Positions 1-8,265 of a DNA stretch of 18,286 bases are shown here, piece after piece. This DNA comes from CAZOKH01 sp964580315. GTDB lineage: Bacteria > Chloroflexota > Anaerolineae > Anaerolineales > Anaerolineaceae. Each line of letters starts with the position of its first letter. The stretch's first letter is position 1. The notes under the pieces are model-generated. The model saw only the letters and a list, made by a program, of their open reading frames with translations, was not told the DNA's origin and ran no database searches. The position numbers were made by a program, and so were the translations under genes. The stretch covers positions 1 to 18,286 of the forward strand of contig CAZOKH010000074.1 in the NCBI GenBank assembly GCA_964580315.1, read 5' to 3'.

Positions 1-361
1 TCAAAATCGCCAACCATTTTTGGGACAAACACATTGACTTTTCTGGAAAAAATTATACAATTATATTTAAAATATAATAATTAAAATTCTACAAATATTG
101 TAAAATTTCCAAAATTTTGATATTTCATCCATGATCATTTCAATGCAAAAGCCGAGTAATTCTTCTCTGACCTGAAACAACGGAAACTCACTAGCGCAGC
201 TTCCTGGGGGCGTCGCCAAAATCATACAGGGATGATACGAAAAAACGTGTGATGCGTTCACAGCTAAAAAATTAACCGTATTGCCAATTGAATAGAAAGT
301 ACTAATTCGGGTTTTTTCACATCTGTTGCCGCTTGGATCTGCATGCAAGGGAGGCTTTAAG
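1..361. other. AT-rich non-coding region upstream of the operon
   Basis: No convincing gene is seen here. The first 120 bases are very AT-rich; the rest is mixed. The only long open frame, on the minus strand (67-348), reads as an unconvincing peptide without a Shine-Dalgarno site. The stretch carries a possible promoter (34-61), and its 3' end carries the ribosome binding site of the first gene (GGGAGG, 349-354). If that promoter is used, the operon would have an untranslated leader of roughly 290 nt. Confidence 0.5.
34..61 (+). promoter_or_regulatory. possible sigma70-type promoter for the operon
   Basis: TTGACT at 34-39 and TACAAT at 56-61 are each one base from the consensus hexamers, with a 16-nt spacer. 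Position and strand suit transcription of the nine-gene operon starting at 362. The surrounding DNA is so AT-rich that chance matches are likely, so this is only a candidate. Confidence 0.3.
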
Positions 362-1102
362 ATGGTTGATTTTTTCTGGGTTATACCCGTCTTTTTTCTG
401 CTCGGTATCGCGGGAATGGTATTGCTGGTCCTGGTATATGGTTATGCAATTGCCAAAGAACGCAGCAAGGTCTGGCAGGCAAAAGCTGAAGAAATGGGTT
501 TACATTACCAGTCGTACAACCTGATGCAGCACGTCTTGCCGTGGGTCGAACAGGGGGAGAAGGCAAAAGAACTGCTCGCCGAACCGCCCGAGTTTCCATT
601 ATTTGCCCTGGGGGAATCGTACAGGCGCCAGGTATATAACCTGGTCAGCGGAATGTACCAGGGGGTGAATTTTCTGTTATTTGACCACCTGTGGTACGGC
701 GTTGGCGGCGCCAAACCGCGCAGCGGAAAAGGCGCCCGCCAGAGCGTGCTGCGTCTGGAATTGCCAAAAGGCTCACTGCCGGGATTTTGTCTCCGGCCGG
801 GCAGCAAACCGCTGTTCTATAAATTTCTTCCCGGTTTTCAAGAAATAACCATCAGCAGCCGCCATGCGTTAGCCAGCCGTTACTGGCTGCAGGGAGATGA
901 CCCGCAGCGGGTTTCGGGCATTTTCAATGACACAGTTTTTGACTGGCTGGCGCAAGCCAACTGGCTTAGCGTGGAAGGGCGCGGAAAATATTTGCTGGTT
1001 TACCGCCGCCCGCACCTGCTGGCAGCCGACCAGATGGAAATATTTCTTCAACAGGGGATTCAATTGCTCGATTTACTCACACAGCAGATGGACGCCTCGT
1101 GA
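362..1102 (+). CDS. uncharacterised single-helix membrane protein
   Basis: A protein of 246 residues. The ATG at 362 is chosen because GGGAGG (349-354) lies 7 nt upstream; an in-frame TTG at 326 has no such site. Residues about 5-30 form one hydrophobic helix, followed by a basic stretch (AKERSK), so the remaining ~210 residues are probably cytoplasmic. That soluble part has a pattern I recall from a widespread family without assigned function: a run of strands (FLLFDHLWYGVG, then SVLRLELPKGSLPGFCLRP), then SRYWLQGDDPQRV and a C-terminal WLSVEGRGKYLLVYR segment. No catalytic motif is visible. It is the first gene of a same-strand run and ends 44 nt before the FecR gene. Function unknown; family resemblance is from memory and not checked. 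Confidence 0.8.
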   Translation: MVDFFWVIPVFFLLGIAGMVLLVLVYGYAIAKERSKVWQAKAEEMGLHYQSYNLMQHVLPWVEQGEKAKELLAEPPEFPLFALGESYRRQVYNLVSGMYQGVNFLLFDHLWYGVGGAKPRSGKGARQSVLRLELPKGSLPGFCLRPGSKPLFYKFLPGFQEITISSRHALASRYWLQGDDPQRVSGIFNDTVFDWLAQANWLSVEGRGKYLLVYRRPHLLAADQMEIFLQQGIQLLDLLTQQMDAS

Positions 1103-1146
1103 GCTGTGGTCAATTGGCTGTAAGCGACATCATCAATTTGGAGGGA

Positions 1147-2601
1147 ATGGTGAAAAGAAAAAATAGGGCATTGATTGGGTTTTGTTCTTTTTTGCTCATG
1201 AGCCTGCTGTGGCTCTCCGCCGGCGGCGCGGTGCAGGCGCAGGACGCCGGCGGCCACTGGCTGTTGGTGGATACTGAAGTGAAAGAAAGCAACGACAAAT
1301 TTGATGGTTGTCGTAGAGAAATCTCCCTATTAGGTTATGAAGAGGGAGTTTATTACGGGCTTTTTGAAGCGAGTGATGAATGTCAAAAAGATAACGAACA
1401 CTGGCCGACCCTTTGGGCAAGCTCGGTAGGTTGGAGCGTACCTCCCAAAGAAATCTCAGCCGGCCAGGAAGTGACCCTGAATATCCGAATGGCATTGGTT
1501 TATCAATACTCATCGGAGCAACCGGAGAATTTTGTGGAGGTGACACTGACTGGCGGAGATGGTACAACCCTCACGACAATCCTTAAAAAAACAGCCTTTA
1601 ACGTAAAAAAATATCAGGAATGGGAAAGCCAGGAAGTCCGGTTCACGGCGCCGGCGTTGAAGGATTTGCCGAAATCGGCCAGCAGCCGCATCAAGATTGT
1701 CTTCCAGACGCGGGCCGGGCAGGTCGGGTTTGTATATGAATGGGTCGAAGGTGAGGCTGTTGAGCCAGATGAGGAAGAAGTGGATAAAACCAAAGAAAAA
1801 ACGGACGATGGAGAAGTGGTGGATGAAGAGGAAACCGTTGAAGAAGAAGATGAAGAATTAAGAGAAGAAATCGTTGCAGAGCCAACCAGCACACCCAAAA
1901 AATCCATATCACCACCCCCAAAATATGAATTGGATTGCTCAGGCATGAATATGGATTCAGGTACACGCTTCAGCGATATATCAGGAAATGTAGATGTCGC
2001 CCCCTGTGACGATCCTGAGGATTACGACGTGGCTGACCGCAACATGAAGTTGTATGTCAACGATCATATTCGCACGGGTAGAGATAGTACTGCCATCCTT
2101 TCTTTTACCGATATGACCACATTTATTATGAGACCCGAATCCATCATTATACTTGCGTCTCCTCCGCAGTCCGATTCTAAACTCAGGCTGGTGTGGGGCC
2201 AGGTTATGGTGAACGTTAAAAAGATGCTCAAAGACGGCAGCATGGAAATAACCATGAATCAGGCGGTTGCAGGTATTAAAGGCACCATTATTGTGGCGGA
2301 AGAAACCGGCAGCGAGTCACGAATCAAGGTGGTAGAGGGCACGGTTGAGTTTACCGATACAGCAACTGGCAGGACACTGGAATTGAAGGAGGGGGAAACC
2401 GTGGCTGCCTCAGAAGAAGGGCTGGGCAGGGTGGAAGAGTTTGATGTTGCCAGAGAGAAAAAAGCCTGGAAGGAATATGAGTCCGGTGATAAAGAATTGT
2501 CTGACTACTGCTTACTGGATAAGTTGATCGGTTTGTTTGCCGTGGTGGGATTCTTGCAGTTGCGCCGCAAGACACGGCGGGCGCTGCAGGAATATGATTG
2601 A
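1147..2601 (+). CDS. secreted FecR-domain protein
   Basis: A protein of 484 residues. ATG at 1147 is preferred because it opens a classical signal peptide (residues 1-31, basic start, hydrophobic core, VQA|Q cleavage); GGAGG at 1140-1144 lies just upstream, and GTG at 1150 is an equally spaced alternative. Residues about 35-200 form a beta-rich domain with two cysteines (54, 79). Residues 203-242 are a strongly acidic linker. Residues about 300-435 match a FecR-type domain (YVNDHIRTGRDSTAILSF, GQVMVNVKK, VAGIKGTIIVAEE, VVEGTVEF, LKEGETV). FecR-like domains act outside the membrane, often in surface sensing or surface structures. The C-terminus has a short hydrophobic stretch (456-470) followed by RRKTRR, which could be a weak membrane anchor. 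The 5' part of the outer domain is AT-richer than the signal-peptide region. Role within the cluster unknown. Confidence 0.85.
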   Translation: MVKRKNRALIGFCSFLLMSLLWLSAGGAVQAQDAGGHWLLVDTEVKESNDKFDGCRREISLLGYEEGVYYGLFEASDECQKDNEHWPTLWASSVGWSVPPKEISAGQEVTLNIRMALVYQYSSEQPENFVEVTLTGGDGTTLTTILKKTAFNVKKYQEWESQEVRFTAPALKDLPKSASSRIKIVFQTRAGQVGFVYEWVEGEAVEPDEEEVDKTKEKTDDGEVVDEEETVEEEDEELREEIVAEPTSTPKKSISPPPKYELDCSGMNMDSGTRFSDISGNVDVAPCDDPEDYDVADRNMKLYVNDHIRTGRDSTAILSFTDMTTFIMRPESIIILASPPQSDSKLRLVWGQVMVNVKKMLKDGSMEITMNQAVAGIKGTIIVAEETGSESRIKVVEGTVEFTDTATGRTLELKEGETVAASEEGLGRVEEFDVAREKKAWKEYESGDKELSDYCLLDKLIGLFAVVGFLQLRRKTRRALQEYD

Positions 2602-2621
2602 CATTTGTTATGGAGAATACA

Positions 2622-3443
2622 ATGGACAAAAAAACTGTGAAATGTGAGAAATGCAGCGCGCTGAATGAGGCTGACGCCCGGTTTTGTGAAAACTGCGGCA
2701 ATCCATTGACTGGCATTGTTCAAACTGCGCCGCCGCAAATGGATGCAGATGAAGATGCCGCGCCTGCCCAACCGCCAGATATTTCACCGGATCGGGCAGG
2801 TTCTCCACCTCGTTCAAAAACCTGGATCTATTTATTGTCGGGGTGTGCAGGATTGCTGCTGTTGTGCCTGGTAGCCGGAGGGATACTCTACTTGTTGCGT
2901 TCCAAAATCGAATTGCCAGAATTTTTAAATGTAGATGCGTTATTAAAAGAAGAAACAGAAGAAGGTTTGCCTTTTCCTGAAACGGAAGATGAACCTGCCC
3001 AGTTTGGAGAATATTCCCCCCCCTCTGATGATCAGAGCGAACAGTCTTCCAGAGATGTTGAAGAAGAAATTGAATCAGCGCCCATTGAGGTCGAAATCAA
3101 TACCAACCGCGACACATTTTATTGTGTGCCGTCTGAAGGCGAGACCACACTCAAAATTTCGGTTGCTGCCGGTGAAGATGCCGGCGCGATGGTGGTGCGC
3201 TGGCGCATGGTCGACAAAGTGAACGACAATACCACCGAATGGAAAGAAGTGAGCATGCAGTATAACGGCAGCGGTAAATTCGAATACACCTTTGACGCCA
3301 ACGTTTGGGACGGAACCAACAACTTCTACTATCCGCCCTTGATGCATGAATCGTGGTTTGAATTTGAAATTATCGCCGCAGATGGTTCGTACCGGTCAGA
3401 GGTGTTTAAAAAAGAGGTCACTTTTTTCCCCTGCGCGCAGTAG
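2622..3443 (+). CDS. zinc-ribbon, single-helix protein with outer beta domain
   Basis: A protein of 273 residues. ATG at 2622 follows GGAG (2612-2615) by 6 nt; the ATG at 2610 and a TTG at 2598 are weaker alternatives. Cysteines 8, 11, 22 and 25 form a zinc ribbon (C-x2-C-x10-C-x2-C). A Pro/Asp-rich linker follows, then a membrane helix at about 67-92 preceded by R and K, which predicts a cytoplasmic N-terminus. Outside, an acidic linker (about 105-160) leads to a beta-rich domain (about 163-273) with two cysteines (168 and 271) that could form a disulfide. The gene begins 20 nt after the FecR gene stops. The layout suggests a protein linking a cytoplasmic zinc-ribbon module to an extracytoplasmic binding domain; partners are unknown. 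Confidence 0.82.
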   Translation: MDKKTVKCEKCSALNEADARFCENCGNPLTGIVQTAPPQMDADEDAAPAQPPDISPDRAGSPPRSKTWIYLLSGCAGLLLLCLVAGGILYLLRSKIELPEFLNVDALLKEETEEGLPFPETEDEPAQFGEYSPPSDDQSEQSSRDVEEEIESAPIEVEINTNRDTFYCVPSEGETTLKISVAAGEDAGAMVVRWRMVDKVNDNTTEWKEVSMQYNGSGKFEYTFDANVWDGTNNFYYPPLMHESWFEFEIIAADGSYRSEVFKKEVTFFPCAQ

Positions 3444-3456
3444 TGTATGCGCAGGG
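3429..3456 (+). other. mRNA hairpin spanning a stop codon
   Basis: CCCTGCGC (3429-3436) and GCGCAGGG (3449-3456) form a perfect 8-bp stem with a 12-nt loop that contains the TAG stop of the preceding gene (3441-3443). No T-run follows, so it is not a standard terminator. It could protect an mRNA end or modulate translation of the next gene. Confidence 0.45.
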
Positions 3457-3491
3457 TAAAGTTGAATTCGTGAGGAGGTTCGATAAACCAG

Positions 3492-4181
3492 ATGAGCGCC
3501 AAACCTCTCCAGATATGCCTAAAATGCGGGACAAAACACAGCGCGGCGGCGCGTTTTTGCCGCACCTGCGGTCAGCCGCTGGGCGAAAGTCCTGCTTCTA
3601 ATTTAAAACCGCAGCGCAAAGCACCTCCAAAACGCACCGCTGGCAAAGCGGCTTCCATGCTGAAAGCGGCTGCAGTGCTGCGCGCCGTGCCCTGGCAGGT
3701 GGCGGTGGGTGATGAAATTCCGGCGCAGGCCATCCAGGGTATTTTGAGCGTCGCGGTCAAAACTGCTGTTAAAGCCACCGACAAAATCGCCAGCCGCGCC
3801 TTACCAGAAAAGCAAGCAAACCATACCGGCGCCTCCTTGAGAGGTCCGGCAATTAGAGCATTTGGCGGCGCAGTGCTGGAGACAGCGACATCGGCCATAA
3901 TGGGCGCTTTGTCGACATCGAACGCGGTCATGAAAATCGGGCTGGCGCTGGTCAACCTGGTTGCGGGATTGATTGCGGGTGAACGGCGCGGCGCGGCTTC
4001 CATCCTCATGCTGCTGGCATGCGGCGGGCTGGCGCTGCTGCAGGGCGGCTCGCTGGTTGGCACGCTGCTTCAACTGCTTGGCGACACTTCGCTGTTTGGC
4101 GATTTGCTGCCCGGCGGCGCGACCCAGGCGCTCTCGCTATTGGCGGCTTTGCATGCCGCCTGGAAAACCTTGAAAAAATGA
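3492..4181 (+). CDS. zinc-ribbon protein with hydrophobic helical C-terminal part
   Basis: A protein of 229 residues. Cysteines 9, 12, 23 and 26 form an N-terminal zinc ribbon ending in CGQPL. A basic Ala/Lys/Pro linker follows (about 34-62). The C-terminal half is rich in Ala, Leu and Gly and holds several helical hydrophobic segments (for example MKIGLALVNLVAGLIAG and ASILMLLACGGLALLQG), so it is probably membrane-associated. The only strong Shine-Dalgarno site (AGGAGG, 3473-3478) lies 13 nt before the ATG, longer than usual; no better in-frame start is visible. The gene sits between the other zinc-ribbon membrane gene and the giant gene. Function not recognised. Confidence 0.75.
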   Translation: MSAKPLQICLKCGTKHSAAARFCRTCGQPLGESPASNLKPQRKAPPKRTAGKAASMLKAAAVLRAVPWQVAVGDEIPAQAIQGILSVAVKTAVKATDKIASRALPEKQANHTGASLRGPAIRAFGGAVLETATSAIMGALSTSNAVMKIGLALVNLVAGLIAGERRGAASILMLLACGGLALLQGGSLVGTLLQLLGDTSLFGDLLPGGATQALSLLAALHAAWKTLKK

Positions 4182-4209
4182 ACAGGCGGATGGCAGGGAA
4201 GGGTAAATA

Positions 4210-7200
4210 ATGAAGAAATTTGTACTGCAGTTGCTCCTATTTTTTTTCTTTGCAATTTTCATATTACCTATAAACCGGATGAGCGTTGCAGCGCAGGAAA
4301 ATGAAGGACCGGGTGTGGTAATTACCTATTGGGATGTAGAATCCTCATCCTGTTTCGAAACAGCAGAATGGATACTTGAACACGATTACAAATTAGGGAA
4401 AGATATAGTTAGTTGTACTATAGGAAGCCCACAAGAAAGTTTAGCAGAATTTAAACATGCATATGTTTCAATACAATCTTTTTATGTTAACCATTATGAA
4501 TCGCTTGCTGATTTTAAGCGTGATCATGGCAAGGGGGTAGTTACACAAACAACCTTTCAAGGTTACCCTGCTTTTTTAGATGATGATTCTTCGGCATATT
4601 ATGGTGGAAGCAAGCGATACTGGTTTGAAGTCGGTTCAACTCCTGTGTTTGTTACCATGTATTGCTACGTCAGCGATGAAGAATGTTGGCGTGAGATAAA
4701 TGCAATTATGTCTCGAATAGAAATCACTGCGAAAGGGGATGCCCAGTCCTCTCGCGGCGAGCTTGAGAAAGAAGGGGGCGTTTCCTGGGTCACAGTGGTG
4801 GGGGTTCTGGCGGCGGGCGGCGCGGGGCTGGCAGCCGCCGCGGCAGCCATTGTGGCGGCTGCCAGGGCCAGGGCAAAAGCCAAACCGGCAGACAAAAAGA
4901 AGAAAGACCGGGAAGAAAAAGATGAGGAGGTGCTGGGCTACATTCTGCAAATCAGCCAGGACCACCTGGCGCTGCGCGAGGGCGAGCCAGCCGCTTTGCA
5001 GGCGGCCGTGTGGCAGGTGGATGCGCAGGGGCGCACCAGCCGCGCCAGTGATGCCGTGCTTGAGATTGTTCCCCCGCCGGAGGCAAATTTTCTGCAAATT
5101 ACCCCGCGGCGTGCCCGGGGCGCTCTGGATGCCAGCCTGAGTTTGACAGGCAAAGCCAATGTTCCCGGCGCGCAATTGACCGTGGTGGGCAGCGCCGGCG
5201 GGTCCAGTTCCACAGCCCAGGTGACCCTGGAATTTGGAGAGCAGGTTCAAATTGAACTTGAAACTGATGGCAACCGCCGCACCTTGCGTGCAGATGGCAA
5301 TGACGGGTTGTATGTTTATGCAAAAGTGACCGCGGAAGTTGAAACTGACGAAGAGGCGCTCAAAGCTGCCCAGGACTCGCTGGAGTTTAAAATCGAGGGC
5401 GCGGGAAAAGACTGGGTTAATCCTCCCGGTCCTCCGCAAGAAATGGATGACTGGCAGTGTCTATACCTGCAAGCCTCCAATCCAGACGCGCTCCGTCCCG
5501 ACATTCCCCCACCCGGTGCGGTGCAGGTGAAGGTGACCGCTGATTATATGGGACAAAAATTATCCAACAGTGTGGTGATTGACCTGCTGGGTCAATCGGT
5601 GTTGAAGCTATCAGAAAACCACGCCGCCTTTTTGCTGGGGCAGGCTGAAACCACCGAACTGCAAGCCTGGATTGAACCGCCTGATGAGGAAGACTGGCAA
5701 TTTGACTATAAGCTGAAATATCAAGCGGTTTCGGTTGAAATTCAATGGAAAGAAGATGAAGATGAAGAACAACCGCAAGCCAATACCCGCAAGAAATTGA
5801 TCATCACCGAATGTAGCGGCTTTGCCGATAAAACTACCGCGCCCAACGGGCTATTTGCCTCAGACAGGCTGCGCATCTTTGCCCGGCACGGTGAATTTGA
5901 AATTTATAACGATATTGAAATCGGCATTTACCAGGAAGGCTTGTTTATTGATCCATACGGGCGCGCTCCAGACGGTTGTTACCATATCAAGGCCGATGGG
6001 AAGCAGGTTGCCAGAGAGATTGATTTTCGCCTGCTCGTCTGGAACATGGAGACCCGCAGGCTGGAAGCCAACCCTGACAAAAGCCTTGAATTGAACTTTG
6101 CCATTCTCGATGAAGATGACAACGTGGTCAATATGATGGAAGTCGCTCGGCTGCGTTCTGAGTCTGTCGGTATGCGCCGCTCCAATTTATCCTCAGAGAC
6201 CTACCGCCTGTGGGTTGAGAAAGAATTGCCGTCCGACGGCAGGTTGTTACGTGTGCACACACAGGCGCAGGCCGAACTGGAAACACTTGATTTTTACCTG
6301 GGTGTTGAAACGCTTAACATGCCTTCATACTTGCCGCGGGATGAACTGGCGCGCTGCCAGCACATGATCGATAAACATGCCCCGCCTGAAAGCAAAGCAA
6401 AGTTGCAAGAAATTCTTGATAAACGCGCCCCCACACTGGGACCTGAAGGTTTATACCAGTTGCGCATCCAGTTGTGGAATATCACCCAGGAAATCATCCA
6501 GGGTGAAGGGGGGCAGGGTTATCATGCTGAAGCCGTGTGGGCTAACCGTATTGTGGGAACATTGGAGTGGGCGCAATGGGCGGGCGATCATTGTTTCAAC
6601 GTGCTGGTTTATAGATTTCTTGGCCCAACCGGCGCTTTGTATGCCCCGTTTATAAAAAATTTAATGATCGATTGCTTGAATACCTGCATCCATGAAGGGA
6701 AGACGCCGCAAGAGTGGGGAGAGCGATACCTCAACGACATACTGGGCCAGTTATCGTTATCTACGCTTTTCAAAATGGGCTGGGAAAAAGGCAAAGAAAA
6801 AGGCTGGGCATGGTTAAAAGAATCGCTTGAAAACCGCAATGTTGAAATTGTTTTTCCCAGCGGCGCTAAATTTGTCATCCCAGGCTGGGTGGTTTTCAAA
6901 ATCCTCTGGTCAACCAGCAGTTTTGTCTGTTATGTTTACTATGAGAAAAAGTCAATTTATGAAGCTGCCAGGCTAACGGTCTGGGATGCGGCTGACGACG
7001 CGATTGGTGATTACCTCATGGAACTGGGGATGAAAAAAGGCGACCAGGATCTTGGCAAAGTGCTCAAAGAAGAAATGCTTGGCGTGGAAGGCAAATCCAT
7101 CCTAAAACAGAATATTCAAGATTCTTTTGTGGATATTAAAGATACCTATGATGAAACTGTTGGAACAGNNNNNNNNNNTCCTAAAACGCATCGAAGAGCT

Positions 7201-8254
7201 TGAAATAAGCACTGACGAGCAGTTCAATGAACAGCAAAAAAAACGCGGCGTTGAAAGCGAAGCTGCCCGGCAGGTGAAAAAAGGCATGAAAGCGGTTGGC
7301 GGTAAGTTATGTGCTGATGAAAAAGATGTGCTGGATATCATGGGCGATCCGGTCAGGGTGCGTTCATTGAAAAATGCTCCCAAAGAAATTCAACAGGCGT
7401 TTGAAAACACCCGCAATAAGTTTTATCAGGAACATGACGCCAAGCTGGTGCGCTGGGTGCGCGAGAATGTGCCGGAGGCAAAAGGACAAAAGATTGTGAT
7501 TGACAAATTCCGCACTCCTGGCAAAGCCGGCAGCAGCCTGGGCACAGACAATGACTACCGCGTGTGCATTGAAGTTAGCAGGCCCGATGGCTCAAAAATG
7601 CGCATTGAAATTCCTCAGGAGCGATGGGACAAGGAATCCTACCGCATCTTTTCCGAGGTCACCGGCGGACCGTCTGACTATGAAGGCGCCATGGAATGGG
7701 CGCAGAGCAAACAACAAATGGGCGCCGGGCGTTTTAACATTGAAGCCAGCCCGGATTTTTCTGATCAGGAAAGGGTGTGGATGAATGCGAAAGGTGAAAT
7801 TGTCGATCCGCAGCATTACAAGGGCGATGATGCCCGTCTGACCACGATCCAGACAGAATCAAATGTTCTTAAGGTCATGCGGGGAGAGTCAACGCTAAAA
7901 GATCCGGAATACCTGGGCAAGATGTATAACATCAAAGTGGGCGATGCCCTGCACAAGGGCTCAAAAGGCGATGCTTATGTGCAGGCAAAGAAAGCGGTTG
8001 AAACATTGCATGGTGTGCGCAGCGGATATGTGAAGCAGGGATTCAAGTTACAGGAACTCTCTCCAGGAATGGCAAAAGGGATGAAAGCCATTGAAATTGC
8101 AGCCAAGGATTTTGACAACCCCGAGTCGTTAGCCTGGGCGGATAATTTTTTGCAAAAAAATAACCTGGGAGATTTACAGACGTTCACTGAGAAAATGGCT
8201 TCGCAATTCGACAGCTTGAAGATAGCAGAACTTCGCGATTCGGTTCGCGAATAG
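4210..8254 (+). CDS. giant membrane protein with signal peptide, outer domain and very long C-terminal region (split by assembly gap)
   Basis: Read as one gene interrupted by ten Ns at 7169-7178: 986 codons precede the gap and about 357 follow it, in a shifted frame. Residues 1-28 are a signal peptide (MSVAA|QE). Residues about 35-175 form a small domain with four cysteines (48, 69, 152, 159), fitting two disulfides outside the membrane. A helix at about 191-218 is followed by RARAKAKPADKKKKDR, which by the positive-inside rule puts the remaining ~1,100 residues in the cytoplasm. These include an Ig-like beta region (about 245-345), further beta-rich segments, and after residue 720 mostly helical sequence with amphipathic and hydrophobic stretches. 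After the gap a distinct C-terminal module contains GSSLGTDNDYRV (7529 onward) and SYRIFSEVTGGPSDYEGAMEW. This module reminds me of C-terminal domains in large modular or toxin-like bacterial proteins, but I cannot name it. The outer-domain DNA is about 38% GC against more than 60% just downstream. Confidence 0.8.
7169..7178. other. assembly gap (10 N)
   Basis: Ten Ns interrupt the giant gene. Coding potential continues directly on both sides but in different frames relative to a 10-nt spacing. For one uninterrupted gene the true gap must be a multiple of three, so ten is a placeholder rather than the measured length. Confidence 0.95.
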
Positions 8255-8265
8255 GAGGCGTTATT

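Noticed and set aside
67..348. 93-codon open frame on the minus strand
   Set aside because: No Shine-Dalgarno site, odd composition, and it covers the likely promoter and leader of the operon.
7127..7168. Apparent separate gene start just before the N gap (MWILKIPMMK)
   Set aside because: It is a different frame of the giant gene; the sequence after the gap is the continuation of that gene, not a new one.
7529..7555. Classical nucleotidyltransferase motif in GSSLGTDND
   Set aside because: The spacing between GS and DxD is only four residues, shorter than the usual motif, so I do not call it a nucleotidyltransferase.
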